DNA from: JAHEYG01 sp040403535 | GTDB lineage: Bacteria > Bacteroidota > Bacteroidia > B-17B0 > Aurantibacillaceae | Length of the DNA: 64,000 nucleotides | Direction of reading: 5' to 3' | NCBI GenBank assembly: GCA_040403535.1 | Contig: JBBAKL010000011.1 | Coordinates: forward strand, 1-64,000 | Part shown: positions 26,071 through 34,092 of the stretch, piece by piece | How the letters are laid out: each line of letters starts with the position of its first letter | Numbering within the stretch: position 1 is the stretch's first letter | Made by a program: the position numbers and the translations under genes | Notes under the pieces: model-generated | Told to the model about the DNA's origin: nothing | What the model saw: only the letters and a program-made list of their open reading frames with translations | Database searches by the model: none

Positions 26071-26103
26071 AAAAAGCCTGTTTATTTACTAAACAGGCTT
26101 TTT
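26071..26103. terminator. Intrinsic terminator after the beta-helix gene
   Basis: AAAAAGCCTGTTTA (26071-26084) / TAAACAGGCTTTTT (26090-26103), 14 bp perfect with a 5-nt loop and T-tracts in both directions. Separates the T9SS gene (minus strand, ends 26117) from the regulator-pit2 operon. Confidence 0.88.
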
Positions 26104-26116
26104 AATTTATAAGGAA

Positions 26117-27763
26117 TTACTTATTAACTACCATTTTAATTGTTTCGGTAGTTGTTCCGTTACTGATGGTTACAAAATAAATTCCGGAAGCTAACTGATC
26201 GCCATTTACAGGTAATAAATTTAAACCTTCCATTACTTTATAATTAGAGTAAGGTTGAGCCATTAATTGTCCTGTAATTGAATAAACCGAAATAGTTAAG
26301 TCAAATGATGAGTTGGCGTTAATCATGATGTTTGCTTCACCGTTTGAAGGATTAGGATACAAGGCTAATTCTTTTACAAATTCATTTAAGTTGTTTACAG
26401 CTAAAACACCTCCTGATACAAAAGCAGGGTCTCCAAAATTTGCTCCGTTTGCTACTAATGTGTTGGTTGAAACAGGACGGTAATCCGGTGAAGTATAATT
26501 GTAAGGAGTAGTTAAAATATTAGCTGAGGTGGTAAGTGAATCGTTAGCGTTTGCGCCAAACCATGCAGCTATTGTAAATGTACTTCCAGTATTAATTTCA
26601 ACAACTTTAGGCGTAATACCTGAAGTTTGTGCAATTACATTGTGTTTGAATTTTAAAATATTATTGGAAGCATTGCTTTCGCACGCAGTACCATCAATGT
26701 GTATTCCGTTTTTAAAATCCATAAAAATCGAATTGAAAACCTGCATTGCAGTATTTCTTCTTAAACGTAAGCCGCGACGATATCCACTTGCAATTAATTG
26801 TGCAGAGTTACCACGATACGGACCAATGGCTGTGATATTTGAAAATACTGCACGTGTTTGTGGAGTTGCTGCTGTTCCACCTGCATCGTTATCACATTCA
26901 AAACCTTCAGAAGTTGAAATTGTAGGATTATCAGCTAAAGCAGGATCGCGAACAATTAATCCGAATTGTACATTGCCTCTAAATCCGTTATCACAATCAA
27001 AGTCATCATCTAAATTTCTGAAAGAAACAAGGTGTTTACAATCAACAGTTCCGCCAAACCACTCAAACGCATCGTCATTTGTGAAGGAAGTTTGAACATA
27101 ATCTATTTGAGTCCCTTTACCAACAGAACCCATGGTTAAGCCATTGATTTCTTTGTTTGTTTGATAGGCATACCCTCCAAATTCTATTCTAACATATTTT
27201 AAGGAACCTGAATTATCATTGTCGTTAGTTCCTCCATGTTCCGAGTTCGTTCCTACAGGTAAACCTTCAATATTACCTAGACCTCCAGGCAAGTTATTAG
27301 TTGCTCTGCCTAAAATAATTATGCCACCCCAATCACCAACTCCGCGAGAACCGGGAGCTTTATCTGAAGTGAAAACAATTGGCTGATTAACAGTTCCGTT
27401 TGCGATAAGTTGAGTTCCCTTAGTCATTATTAAGCTTGAGCCTAAAATTGTACTTGATCCACGAATAATAACGCCCGGCTGAATAGTTAATACAGCGTTA
27501 TTAGTTACATAAATTTGTCCTGCTAATAACACTGTTTGCCCTGTTGCCCAAGTTGTATTACTTGTAATGTTAGCGCTAACAGTAACTGTAGGAGCTGGAT
27601 AAACTTTATTTTGAGGATCCCATTCTGTCCATGTGTCAGTCCACATAGCTGTAGGGGCTGGAGCAAATGCTCCTTTGTGTGTTGTTGCTGTCCAAAAGCC
27701 GGTTTGAGCAACACCAGAAGTGATTGCAAAGGCCAGGAATAATGTTTTGTAAATTCTTTTCAT
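26117..27763 (-). CDS. T9SS-exported parallel beta-helix-like protein
   Basis: 548 residues. Signal peptide about 1-19. The body is repeat-rich beta sequence with GTQLIANGTVNQPIVFTS and GDWGGIIILGRA, then polar beta turns, as in right-handed beta-helix surface proteins of Bacteroidota. The last ~80 residues are a T9SS type A sorting domain (LALYPNPSNGEANI, VYSITGQL, LASGIYFVTIS, TIKMVVNK), so the product leaves the cell through the type IX system. Placed between phosphate transport genes and a TonB receptor, it may serve phosphate scavenging, but no catalytic site was recognised. A weak Pho-box-like repeat precedes it. Confidence 0.82.
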   Translation of the reverse strand: MKRIYKTLFLAFAITSGVAQTGFWTATTHKGAFAPAPTAMWTDTWTEWDPQNKVYPAPTVTVSANITSNTTWATGQTVLLAGQIYVTNNAVLTIQPGVIIRGSSTILGSSLIMTKGTQLIANGTVNQPIVFTSDKAPGSRGVGDWGGIIILGRATNNLPGGLGNIEGLPVGTNSEHGGTNDNDNSGSLKYVRIEFGGYAYQTNKEINGLTMGSVGKGTQIDYVQTSFTNDDAFEWFGGTVDCKHLVSFRNLDDDFDCDNGFRGNVQFGLIVRDPALADNPTISTSEGFECDNDAGGTAATPQTRAVFSNITAIGPYRGNSAQLIASGYRRGLRLRRNTAMQVFNSIFMDFKNGIHIDGTACESNASNNILKFKHNVIAQTSGITPKVVEINTGSTFTIAAWFGANANDSLTTSANILTTPYNYTSPDYRPVSTNTLVANGANFGDPAFVSGGVLAVNNLNEFVKELALYPNPSNGEANIMINANSSFDLTISVYSITGQLMAQPYSNYKVMEGLNLLPVNGDQLASGIYFVTISNGTTTETIKMVVNK

Positions 27764-27783
27764 TGTGTATAAATTTTAAGATG

Positions 27784-27829
27784 CAAATTAAGCTTGAGAG
27801 CTTTATTTGAGAGTTAAATGCCTGTTAGC
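27784..27829 (-). promoter_or_regulatory. Weak candidate Pho box and -7 of the beta-helix gene
   Basis: The minus strand has GCTAACA-GGCA-TTTAACT (27829-27812), 7-4-7 spacing but two mismatches per half. The -7-like TTAATTTG (27791-27784) lies exactly 20 bp downstream and the start codon 49 bp away, the same geometry as pit1. The spacing, not the sequence, is the main argument. Confidence 0.4.
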
Positions 27830-27875
27830 AAATGTTTATACTTAGATTAACTCAATGTTATGATAAACCAAGCTA

Positions 27876-27893
27876 ATTAACATATTGGTAACA
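27876..27893 (+). promoter_or_regulatory. Weak Pho-box-like repeat upstream of the 133-residue gene
   Basis: ATTAACA-TATT-GGTAACA on the plus strand, 7-4-7 spacing, 79 bp before the start at 27973. The -7 candidate TATATTTT (27920-27927) lies 26 bp downstream. Could also be chance in A/T-rich DNA. Confidence 0.25.
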
Positions 27894-27972
27894 CTCCTTA
27901 GCTTAATGTTTAATTAACGTATATTTTACATAAACTATTCAGATTAATTTACATTTTTGTAAAAAATCAATT

Positions 27973-28374
27973 ATGGCACTTAGTACAAAAGATTTATTAA
28001 TAAAAAACCAAACAGCTTTCAAGCACAATTTCTATATAGAGTCTGTTTACCTTTCTTATTCTTTAATTAACCGGGAGCTAAAACACATTATTCAAAAAGA
28101 GAAAATTGCCCAATCTACGCATCAAATGAAGCTGAGTGATGCAATTAAGCAAATGAAAATTGTATACGAAAAGAATCCACTCTTTACCAAAAAGCTTAAG
28201 AAATCAATTTTTAAAGGCATATGCGAATTTAATAGTGAGTACAAGCTTGTTACCAAGGAAATGAAATATCATTATCCTGAAATACAATTAAAAAACTGTG
28301 CTAAGAAAGGGTTGGATGTTTTAGTTAAACTCAATACATCCTTAATAAAGTTACACTTTAATTCTAAAACTTAA
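27973..28374 (+). CDS. Uncharacterised helical, basic protein
   Basis: 133 residues, not recognised. Predicted cytosolic, with no signal peptide or membrane segment, and rich in Lys, Ile and Leu in a heptad-like pattern (LKHIIQKEKIAQ, SDAIKQMKIVYEK, KLKKSIFKGICEF). Three Cys-free N-terminal helices are followed by a segment with NCAKKGLDVLVKLN. It is the only plus-strand gene in the phosphate block and overlaps the 3' end of the convergent TonB receptor gene by 11 bp. The reading frame has normal codon use, so it is likely real. Function unknown. Confidence 0.6.
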   Translation: MALSTKDLLIKNQTAFKHNFYIESVYLSYSLINRELKHIIQKEKIAQSTHQMKLSDAIKQMKIVYEKNPLFTKKLKKSIFKGICEFNSEYKLVTKEMKYHYPEIQLKNCAKKGLDVLVKLNTSLIKLHFNSKT

Positions 28375-31273
28375 AGCTTAGTTGAAGAGAATAAGTTGTG
28401 CCATATTCTCTTATCCAAATCAAATCATCTTTTCCTTTATCAAGTTTGTTTTCAGGATGAAAAACACTGTTTTGATAAAAATATTGCTTTTGTGATTTGG
28501 CCAATATATCTTTTATATTGAAACGGATGTCAAGTTTATTTTTAAAGAAAGATTTAGTAAACTGTAAATCTACTACTGTTCTTCCGTTTTCCCACAACGA
28601 GGGTTCAACACTGTTACCTACAAAATAAATTCTTTCACCAACTCTATTTACTACACCACTTACACTATATCCTAAATCGTTATCAATATAAGAGATACCT
28701 CCATTAATTACGTAAGGTGATTGACCCTGTAGAGGTCGGGATACAGCACCAACTTGATTAGATAAATCCACTTCCGATTTAATGTATGCAAAGTTGGTAA
28801 AAACAGAAAGGTTATTCAAAAATTTAATTGAGTCTAACTTAAAGATGGAGCCTATTATCAGACGATACTCAATTTCAAAACCATAGTTTTTAGCTTTTAT
28901 GGCATTACTATAAGCCAACTCATCATTATTTCCATTTCCGGTTAATAACACTTGTTCGATTGGATTATGAAACTGTTTATAAAACAATGATCCTGATATT
29001 AACTGCCCACGTCCGGGGTAATATTCGTAACGTAAATCATAGTTATCAATAAGTGCTCTTTGAAGAGTGTCGTTTCCTTGAAGCAAGTATAAAGTGTTGA
29101 AATCAAAAAACGCGAACGGTGCAACTTCTCTGAATTCTGGTCGATTTAGTGTTCTTGAATAACTTACTCTTATATTTTGTTTATCGGTTAATGAAAAAAT
29201 TAAATTTACAGATGGCAAAAAGTCAGTTACTGTTGTGTCTGTACTTAAAGTGTCACCATTATCCCTTTTAGCATGTAGTTTTTGATTATAACTTTCAACT
29301 CGTACACCATAAACCGCCCTGAACCATTCTTTAAATTTAGTATCAAGCATTAAATAGCCTGCATATAAAGTGGATGAAGCGGCATAACGGTCAGAGAATT
29401 TTGTAGCATCTGTCAATTTGAATCCTCCTTTACCAGGGAAACCTGGAGCGGGAGAAGGAGAAATTATACCCATATTTTGAGCAGAATAAATTTCACCTTC
29501 TGATTGCAGTAATAAACTGTCATTAAAACTATAGGCTTGTCCTGCTTGGCCATATTTAGTGTAACCTAACTGACGAGCTTCAAATATGCGATTTCTATTT
29601 TGATACATTCCGCCTATTTTAATTTCGGTTTTTAAATTTTCATTTAATCTAAACTGACGTGAGATATCTGTTTTAAAACTTTTAATGTTTTCGTTTGTAC
29701 TGGACCAGAACATTCCCCCTCCATAATCTGGACCAACATTAGCAAAGGACATATTAGCCTGATAAGCGGTGTCCCAAGGGTTTGGATCGAACGGATCGTT
29801 AAATGATTTGAATCGCGTATAAATGCTTCTTCTGAGATTAGGAATGCTTCTTTTAACATCACTATAAGAACCTACCCAAGTAACTTTAATTTTCGGTTTA
29901 GAAAAATAATGATCTCCGTTAAGCTGAGAAGACATTATTTGATTACTTGTAAACCAAAATGCAGTTGACTTTATTAAACTTGGATTTGATTCAGATACGT
30001 TTAATGCACCTTCACGACGAATAGTGCGGTCATCTGAATTAATGCTATAAAGATTTTTTAAACTGATTGAATGATTTTCGTTTAGCTTAAGTGAAAGATT
30101 AAACAAGGCACCCGCCAAAGTTTCAACACTATAAGTTTCGTCTATGAAGTCTTTTTCTTGCTGAGAGGCAATGCTAATATCAGGACTATTAATAAATGAA
30201 TTCCGTTTAGTGGTATAGAAATTGTTGGTACGGTTATGAGACAAGGATAAAAGAACCCCAAAAAAATCCTTTTCTTTTCGTTTAAAGTTATATCCACCTG
30301 CCAATTGGAAAGATGAGTTAGGAGCAAAGGTTTTTTCATATGAATTCCAGTCACCCGAGTTAGTGTTTTGTGCTAATTTTGCCTGTTCATGGATATCAGA
30401 TGGAAATGATCCATATTGAGGAATAGACCCCGGCATAGCGCGAGCGCCATCATCAATTCCTAGCCAATCGAGTGAGCCACCTTTGTAATACATTTGTTTT
30501 TTACCTGTTGTTAAGGTGTTATATCCACCACCTGCTGAAACAGAAATGAAATTCTTTTCCGGAATATTTTTTGTGTTTACTTCAATTATTCCTCCGGCAA
30601 AATCACCCGGCATGTCTGGTCGGGCTGTTTTAGTAATAATTAAATTATCAAGCATATTGGCTGGGAATATATCAAACGCGAATGCTTTTTTATCGCTTTC
30701 AGAGCTGGGTAATGGTGCTCCGTTCATATAAGAAACATTGTACCGATCGTTTAATCCCCTTACAATCGCAAACTTGTTATCCTGTATACTTGCGCCACTT
30801 ACGCGTTTAAGCACATCTCCAGTACTTTTATCCGGCGTGCGTTTAATGGTTTCAGCCGATACCCCGTCGCTTACACTAACATTGTTTTTTTGCATTAATG
30901 TTAATGCGGCGGTATTTTCTTTCGCAATTTCTACGGTAACGGTTACCTCCTGAAGGTTTTGTGAAGAAGATGTTTCAAGTGGCACATTAACATTGGTAAC
31001 ATCGTTGGCTTTTACTTCAATACCGGTTAGTTTTTTTGTATCGTATGATATATAACTTACTATTAAAGTAACTTTGCCAACAGCTACATTATTAATTGAG
31101 AAATTTCCGTCAAAATCGGCACTTGCCCCTTTTGTTGTTCCTTCTATAACTGCAGTAGCTCCCGGTAATGTTTCTCCCGTTTTAGCATCAATAATTTTAC
31201 CGGTAATTTTACCTGTTTGAGAAAATCCTGTTACACACATCAATAAAAACAGGCCACTTAAAATCTTTTTCAT
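28364..31273 (-). CDS. TonB-dependent outer-membrane receptor with CarboxypepD_reg-like N-terminus
   Basis: 969 residues. Signal peptide about 1-19. Then a regulatory beta-sandwich (TGKIIDAKTGETLPGATAVIEGT), a plug domain (SVSDGVSAETIKRTPDKSTGDVLKRVSG, then IVRGLNDRYNVSYMNGAPLPS), and a 22-strand-type barrel ending in an aromatic residue (YSLQLSFKF). It imports a bulky substrate across the outer membrane using TonB. Bacteroidota have many paralogues with different substrates. The Pho-box-like site in front of it and its phosphate neighbours suggest a phosphorylated compound. Confidence 0.94.
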   Translation of the reverse strand: MKKILSGLFLLMCVTGFSQTGKITGKIIDAKTGETLPGATAVIEGTTKGASADFDGNFSINNVAVGKVTLIVSYISYDTKKLTGIEVKANDVTNVNVPLETSSSQNLQEVTVTVEIAKENTAALTLMQKNNVSVSDGVSAETIKRTPDKSTGDVLKRVSGASIQDNKFAIVRGLNDRYNVSYMNGAPLPSSESDKKAFAFDIFPANMLDNLIITKTARPDMPGDFAGGIIEVNTKNIPEKNFISVSAGGGYNTLTTGKKQMYYKGGSLDWLGIDDGARAMPGSIPQYGSFPSDIHEQAKLAQNTNSGDWNSYEKTFAPNSSFQLAGGYNFKRKEKDFFGVLLSLSHNRTNNFYTTKRNSFINSPDISIASQQEKDFIDETYSVETLAGALFNLSLKLNENHSISLKNLYSINSDDRTIRREGALNVSESNPSLIKSTAFWFTSNQIMSSQLNGDHYFSKPKIKVTWVGSYSDVKRSIPNLRRSIYTRFKSFNDPFDPNPWDTAYQANMSFANVGPDYGGGMFWSSTNENIKSFKTDISRQFRLNENLKTEIKIGGMYQNRNRIFEARQLGYTKYGQAGQAYSFNDSLLLQSEGEIYSAQNMGIISPSPAPGFPGKGGFKLTDATKFSDRYAASSTLYAGYLMLDTKFKEWFRAVYGVRVESYNQKLHAKRDNGDTLSTDTTVTDFLPSVNLIFSLTDKQNIRVSYSRTLNRPEFREVAPFAFFDFNTLYLLQGNDTLQRALIDNYDLRYEYYPGRGQLISGSLFYKQFHNPIEQVLLTGNGNNDELAYSNAIKAKNYGFEIEYRLIIGSIFKLDSIKFLNNLSVFTNFAYIKSEVDLSNQVGAVSRPLQGQSPYVINGGISYIDNDLGYSVSGVVNRVGERIYFVGNSVEPSLWENGRTVVDLQFTKSFFKNKLDIRFNIKDILAKSQKQYFYQNSVFHPENKLDKGKDDLIWIREYGTTYSLQLSFKF

Positions 31274-31300
31274 TTGTTCAATAATTACGACACAAAAGAA

Positions 31301-31349
31301 TAAACATAGTTTAAGGATATCTTAACTTTAATGTTAAGCGAAAGTTAAT
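31301..31349 (-). promoter_or_regulatory. Candidate Pho box and promoter of the TonB receptor gene
   Basis: The minus strand has ATTAACT-TTCG-CTTAACA (31349-31332), one exact half-site plus one with two mismatches, 11-bp period. TATGTTTA (31308-31301), seven of eight to TAnnTTTG, lies 23 bp downstream; start codon 59 bp away. The site lies in the region shared with the divergent phoB-like gene. Confidence 0.5.
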
Positions 31350-31439
31350 TATTGGCACTTTCTGTAAACATTATTTAAAGTTAATTTAACACTAAACGGG
31401 GCTATTTAAATTAATTTAGTGCCATATAAATTTGATAGA

Positions 31440-32123
31440 ATGAGTAACTCAAACAGAATATTGCTGGTAGATGATGAAGAAGATATTCTGAATTTTTTAT
31501 CTTACAATTTAAAAAAGGAAGGATACGAGGTTTATACTGCATTAAATGGTCAAGACGGCATCGAATTGGCAAAAAAACATAAGCCCGATTTAATTGTACT
31601 GGATGTAATGATGCCTGAAATGGATGGCATTGAAACTTGCCGGATTTTACGAGAGAATAAAGAAATAGGGAATACCTTAATTGTATTTTTAAGTGCCAGA
31701 AGCGAAGATTATACACAAATAGCAGGGTTTGATTCGGGTGCCGACGATTATATAACCAAGCCGGTTAAACCGCGGGTGTTTATAAGCAGAATAAAAGCTT
31801 TATTACGCAGAGTAAGCAGCGATTCTCCTAAGACAGAAAAAGTGCTGGAGTTTGGTGAGATAAAAATTGATCTGGAAAAGTACATGGTATATAAAAACGG
31901 ATCGGAAATTGTTTTGCCAAAAAAAGAATTTAAACTACTTGAACTGTTAGTTTCTAAACCAGGAAAAGTTTTTACGCGTGAGTTTATTTTGGAAAAAATA
32001 TGGGGCGATGAAGTGGTGGTTGGCGACAGAACCATTGATGTGCATATCCGTAAACTGCGTGAAAAACTTGGAGAAGAAAATATTAAAACCGTTAAAGGTG
32101 TAGGATATAAATTTGAATTTTAG
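31440..32123 (+). CDS. Response regulator, OmpR/PhoB family, canonical
   Basis: 227 residues from the ATG at 31440, which gives the normal receiver start MSNSNRILLVDDEEDIL; an in-frame GTG at 31419 would add seven residues of no use. The phosphorylation pocket is intact: D11-D12, D55, S85 and K107 (YITKP). The winged-helix output domain has LPKKEFKLLELL, GDRTIDVHIRKLREKLG and KTVKGVGYKFEF. Proposed activator of the Pho-box genes nearby, and the best match for PhoB here, but no phoR kinase is in the window. Divergent from the TonB receptor gene, separated by 166 bp. Confidence 0.9.
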   Translation: MSNSNRILLVDDEEDILNFLSYNLKKEGYEVYTALNGQDGIELAKKHKPDLIVLDVMMPEMDGIETCRILRENKEIGNTLIVFLSARSEDYTQIAGFDSGADDYITKPVKPRVFISRIKALLRRVSSDSPKTEKVLEFGEIKIDLEKYMVYKNGSEIVLPKKEFKLLELLVSKPGKVFTREFILEKIWGDEVVVGDRTIDVHIRKLREKLGEENIKTVKGVGYKFEF

Positions 32124-32138
32124 TTTATGATGATCAAC

Positions 32139-32171
32139 AAAAAACCCCGGACAAATTGCCCGGGGTTTTTT
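32139..32171. terminator. Bidirectional terminator between the phoB-like gene and peroxiredoxin
   Basis: AAAAAACCCCGG (32139-32150) / CCGGGGTTTTTT (32160-32171), a perfect 12-bp stem with a 9-nt loop and T-tracts both ways, between convergent genes. Confidence 0.92.
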
Positions 32172-32188
32172 GTTTATTGAGTAACTAA

Positions 32189-32821
32189 CTAGTGTTTCGC
32201 TAAGTAATCTGCAACACCGGTGTGGTCAGCTTTCATGCCTTCTTTTCCTTTGCTCCAGTTAGCAGGACAAACTTCTCCGTTTTCTTCGTTAAACTGTAAA
32301 GCATCTAACATACGTAATGCTTCATCAACATTTCTTCCTAATGGTAAGTCGTTAATTAATAAGTGACGTACATTTCCTTTTTTGTCAATTAAGTAAAGCG
32401 CACGGTAGGCAATCATTTCGCTGCTTGCAACAAAATTATCGTTCTCGTCAATTGAATATTCGCCATTTAAACAACCATAGTTAATGGAAATAGTTTTGTT
32501 GGTATCTGCAACTAATGGATAAGTAACGCCTTTAATACCGCCAAATTTTTTATCCATTTGTAACCAGCCCCAGTGACTTTGTTCTGTGTCGGTGCTGCAT
32601 CCTACGATTGCGCAACCGCGTTTTTCAAATTCAGCTAATTTCTCCTGAAACGCGTGTAATTCTGTAGGGCAAACAAAAGTGAAGTCTTTCGGGTAGAAGA
32701 AGAAGATTACATATTTCTTTCCTACATATTGATCTAATGAAAAATCGTTTACGATTTCGCCACCGTTTACAACAGCCGCAGCTTTAAACGATGGAGCTTT
32801 TTTTCCAATTAATGATGTCAT
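32189..32821 (-). CDS. Typical 2-Cys peroxiredoxin (AhpC/Prx1 group)
   Basis: 210 residues. Peroxidatic Cys C51 in FYPKDFTFVCPTELHAF, and resolving Cys about 185 in EVCPANW, both as in AhpC. The conserved Arg of the active site is in GRNVDEALRMLDALQ. Reduces hydrogen peroxide and alkyl hydroperoxides; cytosolic. No ahpF next to it, so the electron donor is elsewhere. The 115-bp region to the next gene is shared with a divergent peroxiredoxin. Confidence 0.95.
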   Translation of the reverse strand: MTSLIGKKAPSFKAAAVVNGGEIVNDFSLDQYVGKKYVIFFFYPKDFTFVCPTELHAFQEKLAEFEKRGCAIVGCSTDTEQSHWGWLQMDKKFGGIKGVTYPLVADTNKTISINYGCLNGEYSIDENDNFVASSEMIAYRALYLIDKKGNVRHLLINDLPLGRNVDEALRMLDALQFNEENGEVCPANWSKGKEGMKADHTGVADYLAKH

Positions 32822-32936
32822 TTTATTATGAGTTTTTAAAGTTAAACATGCTTTCTACAAAATTATTATTTACTTTGCTTATATCTAAAATTGTTAAGTA
32901 ATATTTAGTAAATAATAAGAAAAACAAACTACTTCC

Positions 32937-33407
32937 ATGAAAGTTCAAGTTGGCCAACAAGCTCCTGATTTTAAACTGTTTAACACCGAAAAAAAAGCCG
33001 TTCAGCTTTCTGAGTTGAAAGGAAAAAATGTGGTTCTGTTATTTTTCCCCTTGGCTTTTACAAGCGTTTGCACGAAAGAGCTTTGTTCTACGCGTGATGA
33101 ATTAACTTTTTACAACGAAACCAATGCCATCGTATTTGGCATCTCAATTGACTCCGTGTTTGCTTTAAAAAAGTTTAAGGAAGAGTTAAATCTTAATTTC
33201 GATTTATTAAGCGACTTTAATAAAGAAGCGGCTATCGCTTACGATTCATTATACGAATCATTTTTCCTTGACATGAAAGGGGTTACCAAACGCTCGGCGT
33301 TTGTAATTGACAAAGCCGGAGTTATTCAATATGCCGAGATTTTAGATGATGCGGGTAATGTGCCGGATTTTTCTGCGATTAAAAATTGTTTGGAGCGCTT
33401 AAACTAA
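32937..33407 (+). CDS. BCP/PrxQ-type peroxiredoxin
   Basis: 156 residues, one thioredoxin-fold domain. C45 and C50 (SVCTKELCSTRDEL) have the C-x4-C spacing of BCP/PrxQ atypical 2-Cys enzymes, although VCTKE also resembles AhpE. Divergent from the AhpC-type gene, so two peroxide-removal genes share one control region. The stop is followed at once by the rnhB start (TAAATG), so rnhB is co-translated. Confidence 0.88.
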   Translation: MKVQVGQQAPDFKLFNTEKKAVQLSELKGKNVVLLFFPLAFTSVCTKELCSTRDELTFYNETNAIVFGISIDSVFALKKFKEELNLNFDLLSDFNKEAAIAYDSLYESFFLDMKGVTKRSAFVIDKAGVIQYAEILDDAGNVPDFSAIKNCLERLN

Positions 33408-34007
33408 ATGCTGAAATCGTATTTTGATAAAACCAAAATAGAAGCGGGTTGCGATGAAGCCGGCCGAGGTTGTTTGGCAGGGCCTGTATTTGCTGCAGCA
33501 GTTATTTTACCAAAAGATTACAAAAACAAATTGCTTAACGACAGTAAACAGCTGGCCGATAAAATACGATACCAGTTACGCGAAAGTATAGAAAGAGACG
33601 CCCTCGCTTATGCGGTGGTGCAAGTAAGTAACACCGAAATTGATGAAATAAATATTTTAAATGCTTCTATCATTGGCATGCAACGCGCTGTTGATATATT
33701 AAAGATCACTCCAGAATTATTGCTAATTGACGGAAATCGTTTTAAGCCCTATAAAGATATTCCCCATCAGTGCATTATTAAGGGCGACGCTAAGTTTTTA
33801 AGCATTGCCGCGGCCAGCATTCTTGCTAAAACTTATAGAGACGATTTTATGAAGCAAGCGGCTGAAAAGTATCCCGGTTACGGTTGGCATAACAACATGG
33901 GCTACCCCACCAAAGAACACCGTGAAGGCATTAAAAAACTGGGCACTACTTCCTTGCATCGTATGAGCTTTCGGCTTTTACCCGATCAGCTGGAACTAGA
34001 GTTTTAG
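33408..34007 (+). CDS. rnhB: Ribonuclease HII
   Basis: 199 residues. Removes RNA primers and single ribonucleotides from DNA-RNA hybrids. Catalytic D16-E17 in CDEAGRG, the later acidic residue in LLIDGNRF, and the C-terminal TKEHREGIKKLGTTSLHRMSF match the family. It follows the peroxiredoxin with no gap, so its expression should follow that gene. Confidence 0.97.
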   Translation: MLKSYFDKTKIEAGCDEAGRGCLAGPVFAAAVILPKDYKNKLLNDSKQLADKIRYQLRESIERDALAYAVVQVSNTEIDEINILNASIIGMQRAVDILKITPELLLIDGNRFKPYKDIPHQCIIKGDAKFLSIAAASILAKTYRDDFMKQAAEKYPGYGWHNNMGYPTKEHREGIKKLGTTSLHRMSFRLLPDQLELEF

Positions 34008-34092
34008 CAATTCACAATTTTGGTTTAATAAGTCACAATTTTTATGCAAAAACGCATATGCCTGACCTCTAACTTAGAGTTCAATTGCGTAT

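Noticed and set aside
31419..31439. Upstream GTG start for the PhoB-like regulator
   Set aside because: The ATG at 31440 gives the normal receiver N-terminus; the extra seven residues match nothing in the family.
32822..32936. Shared operator for the two divergent peroxiredoxin genes
   Set aside because: A/T-rich region with only a near -7 match (TACTTTG); no OxyR- or PerR-like palindrome could be supported.
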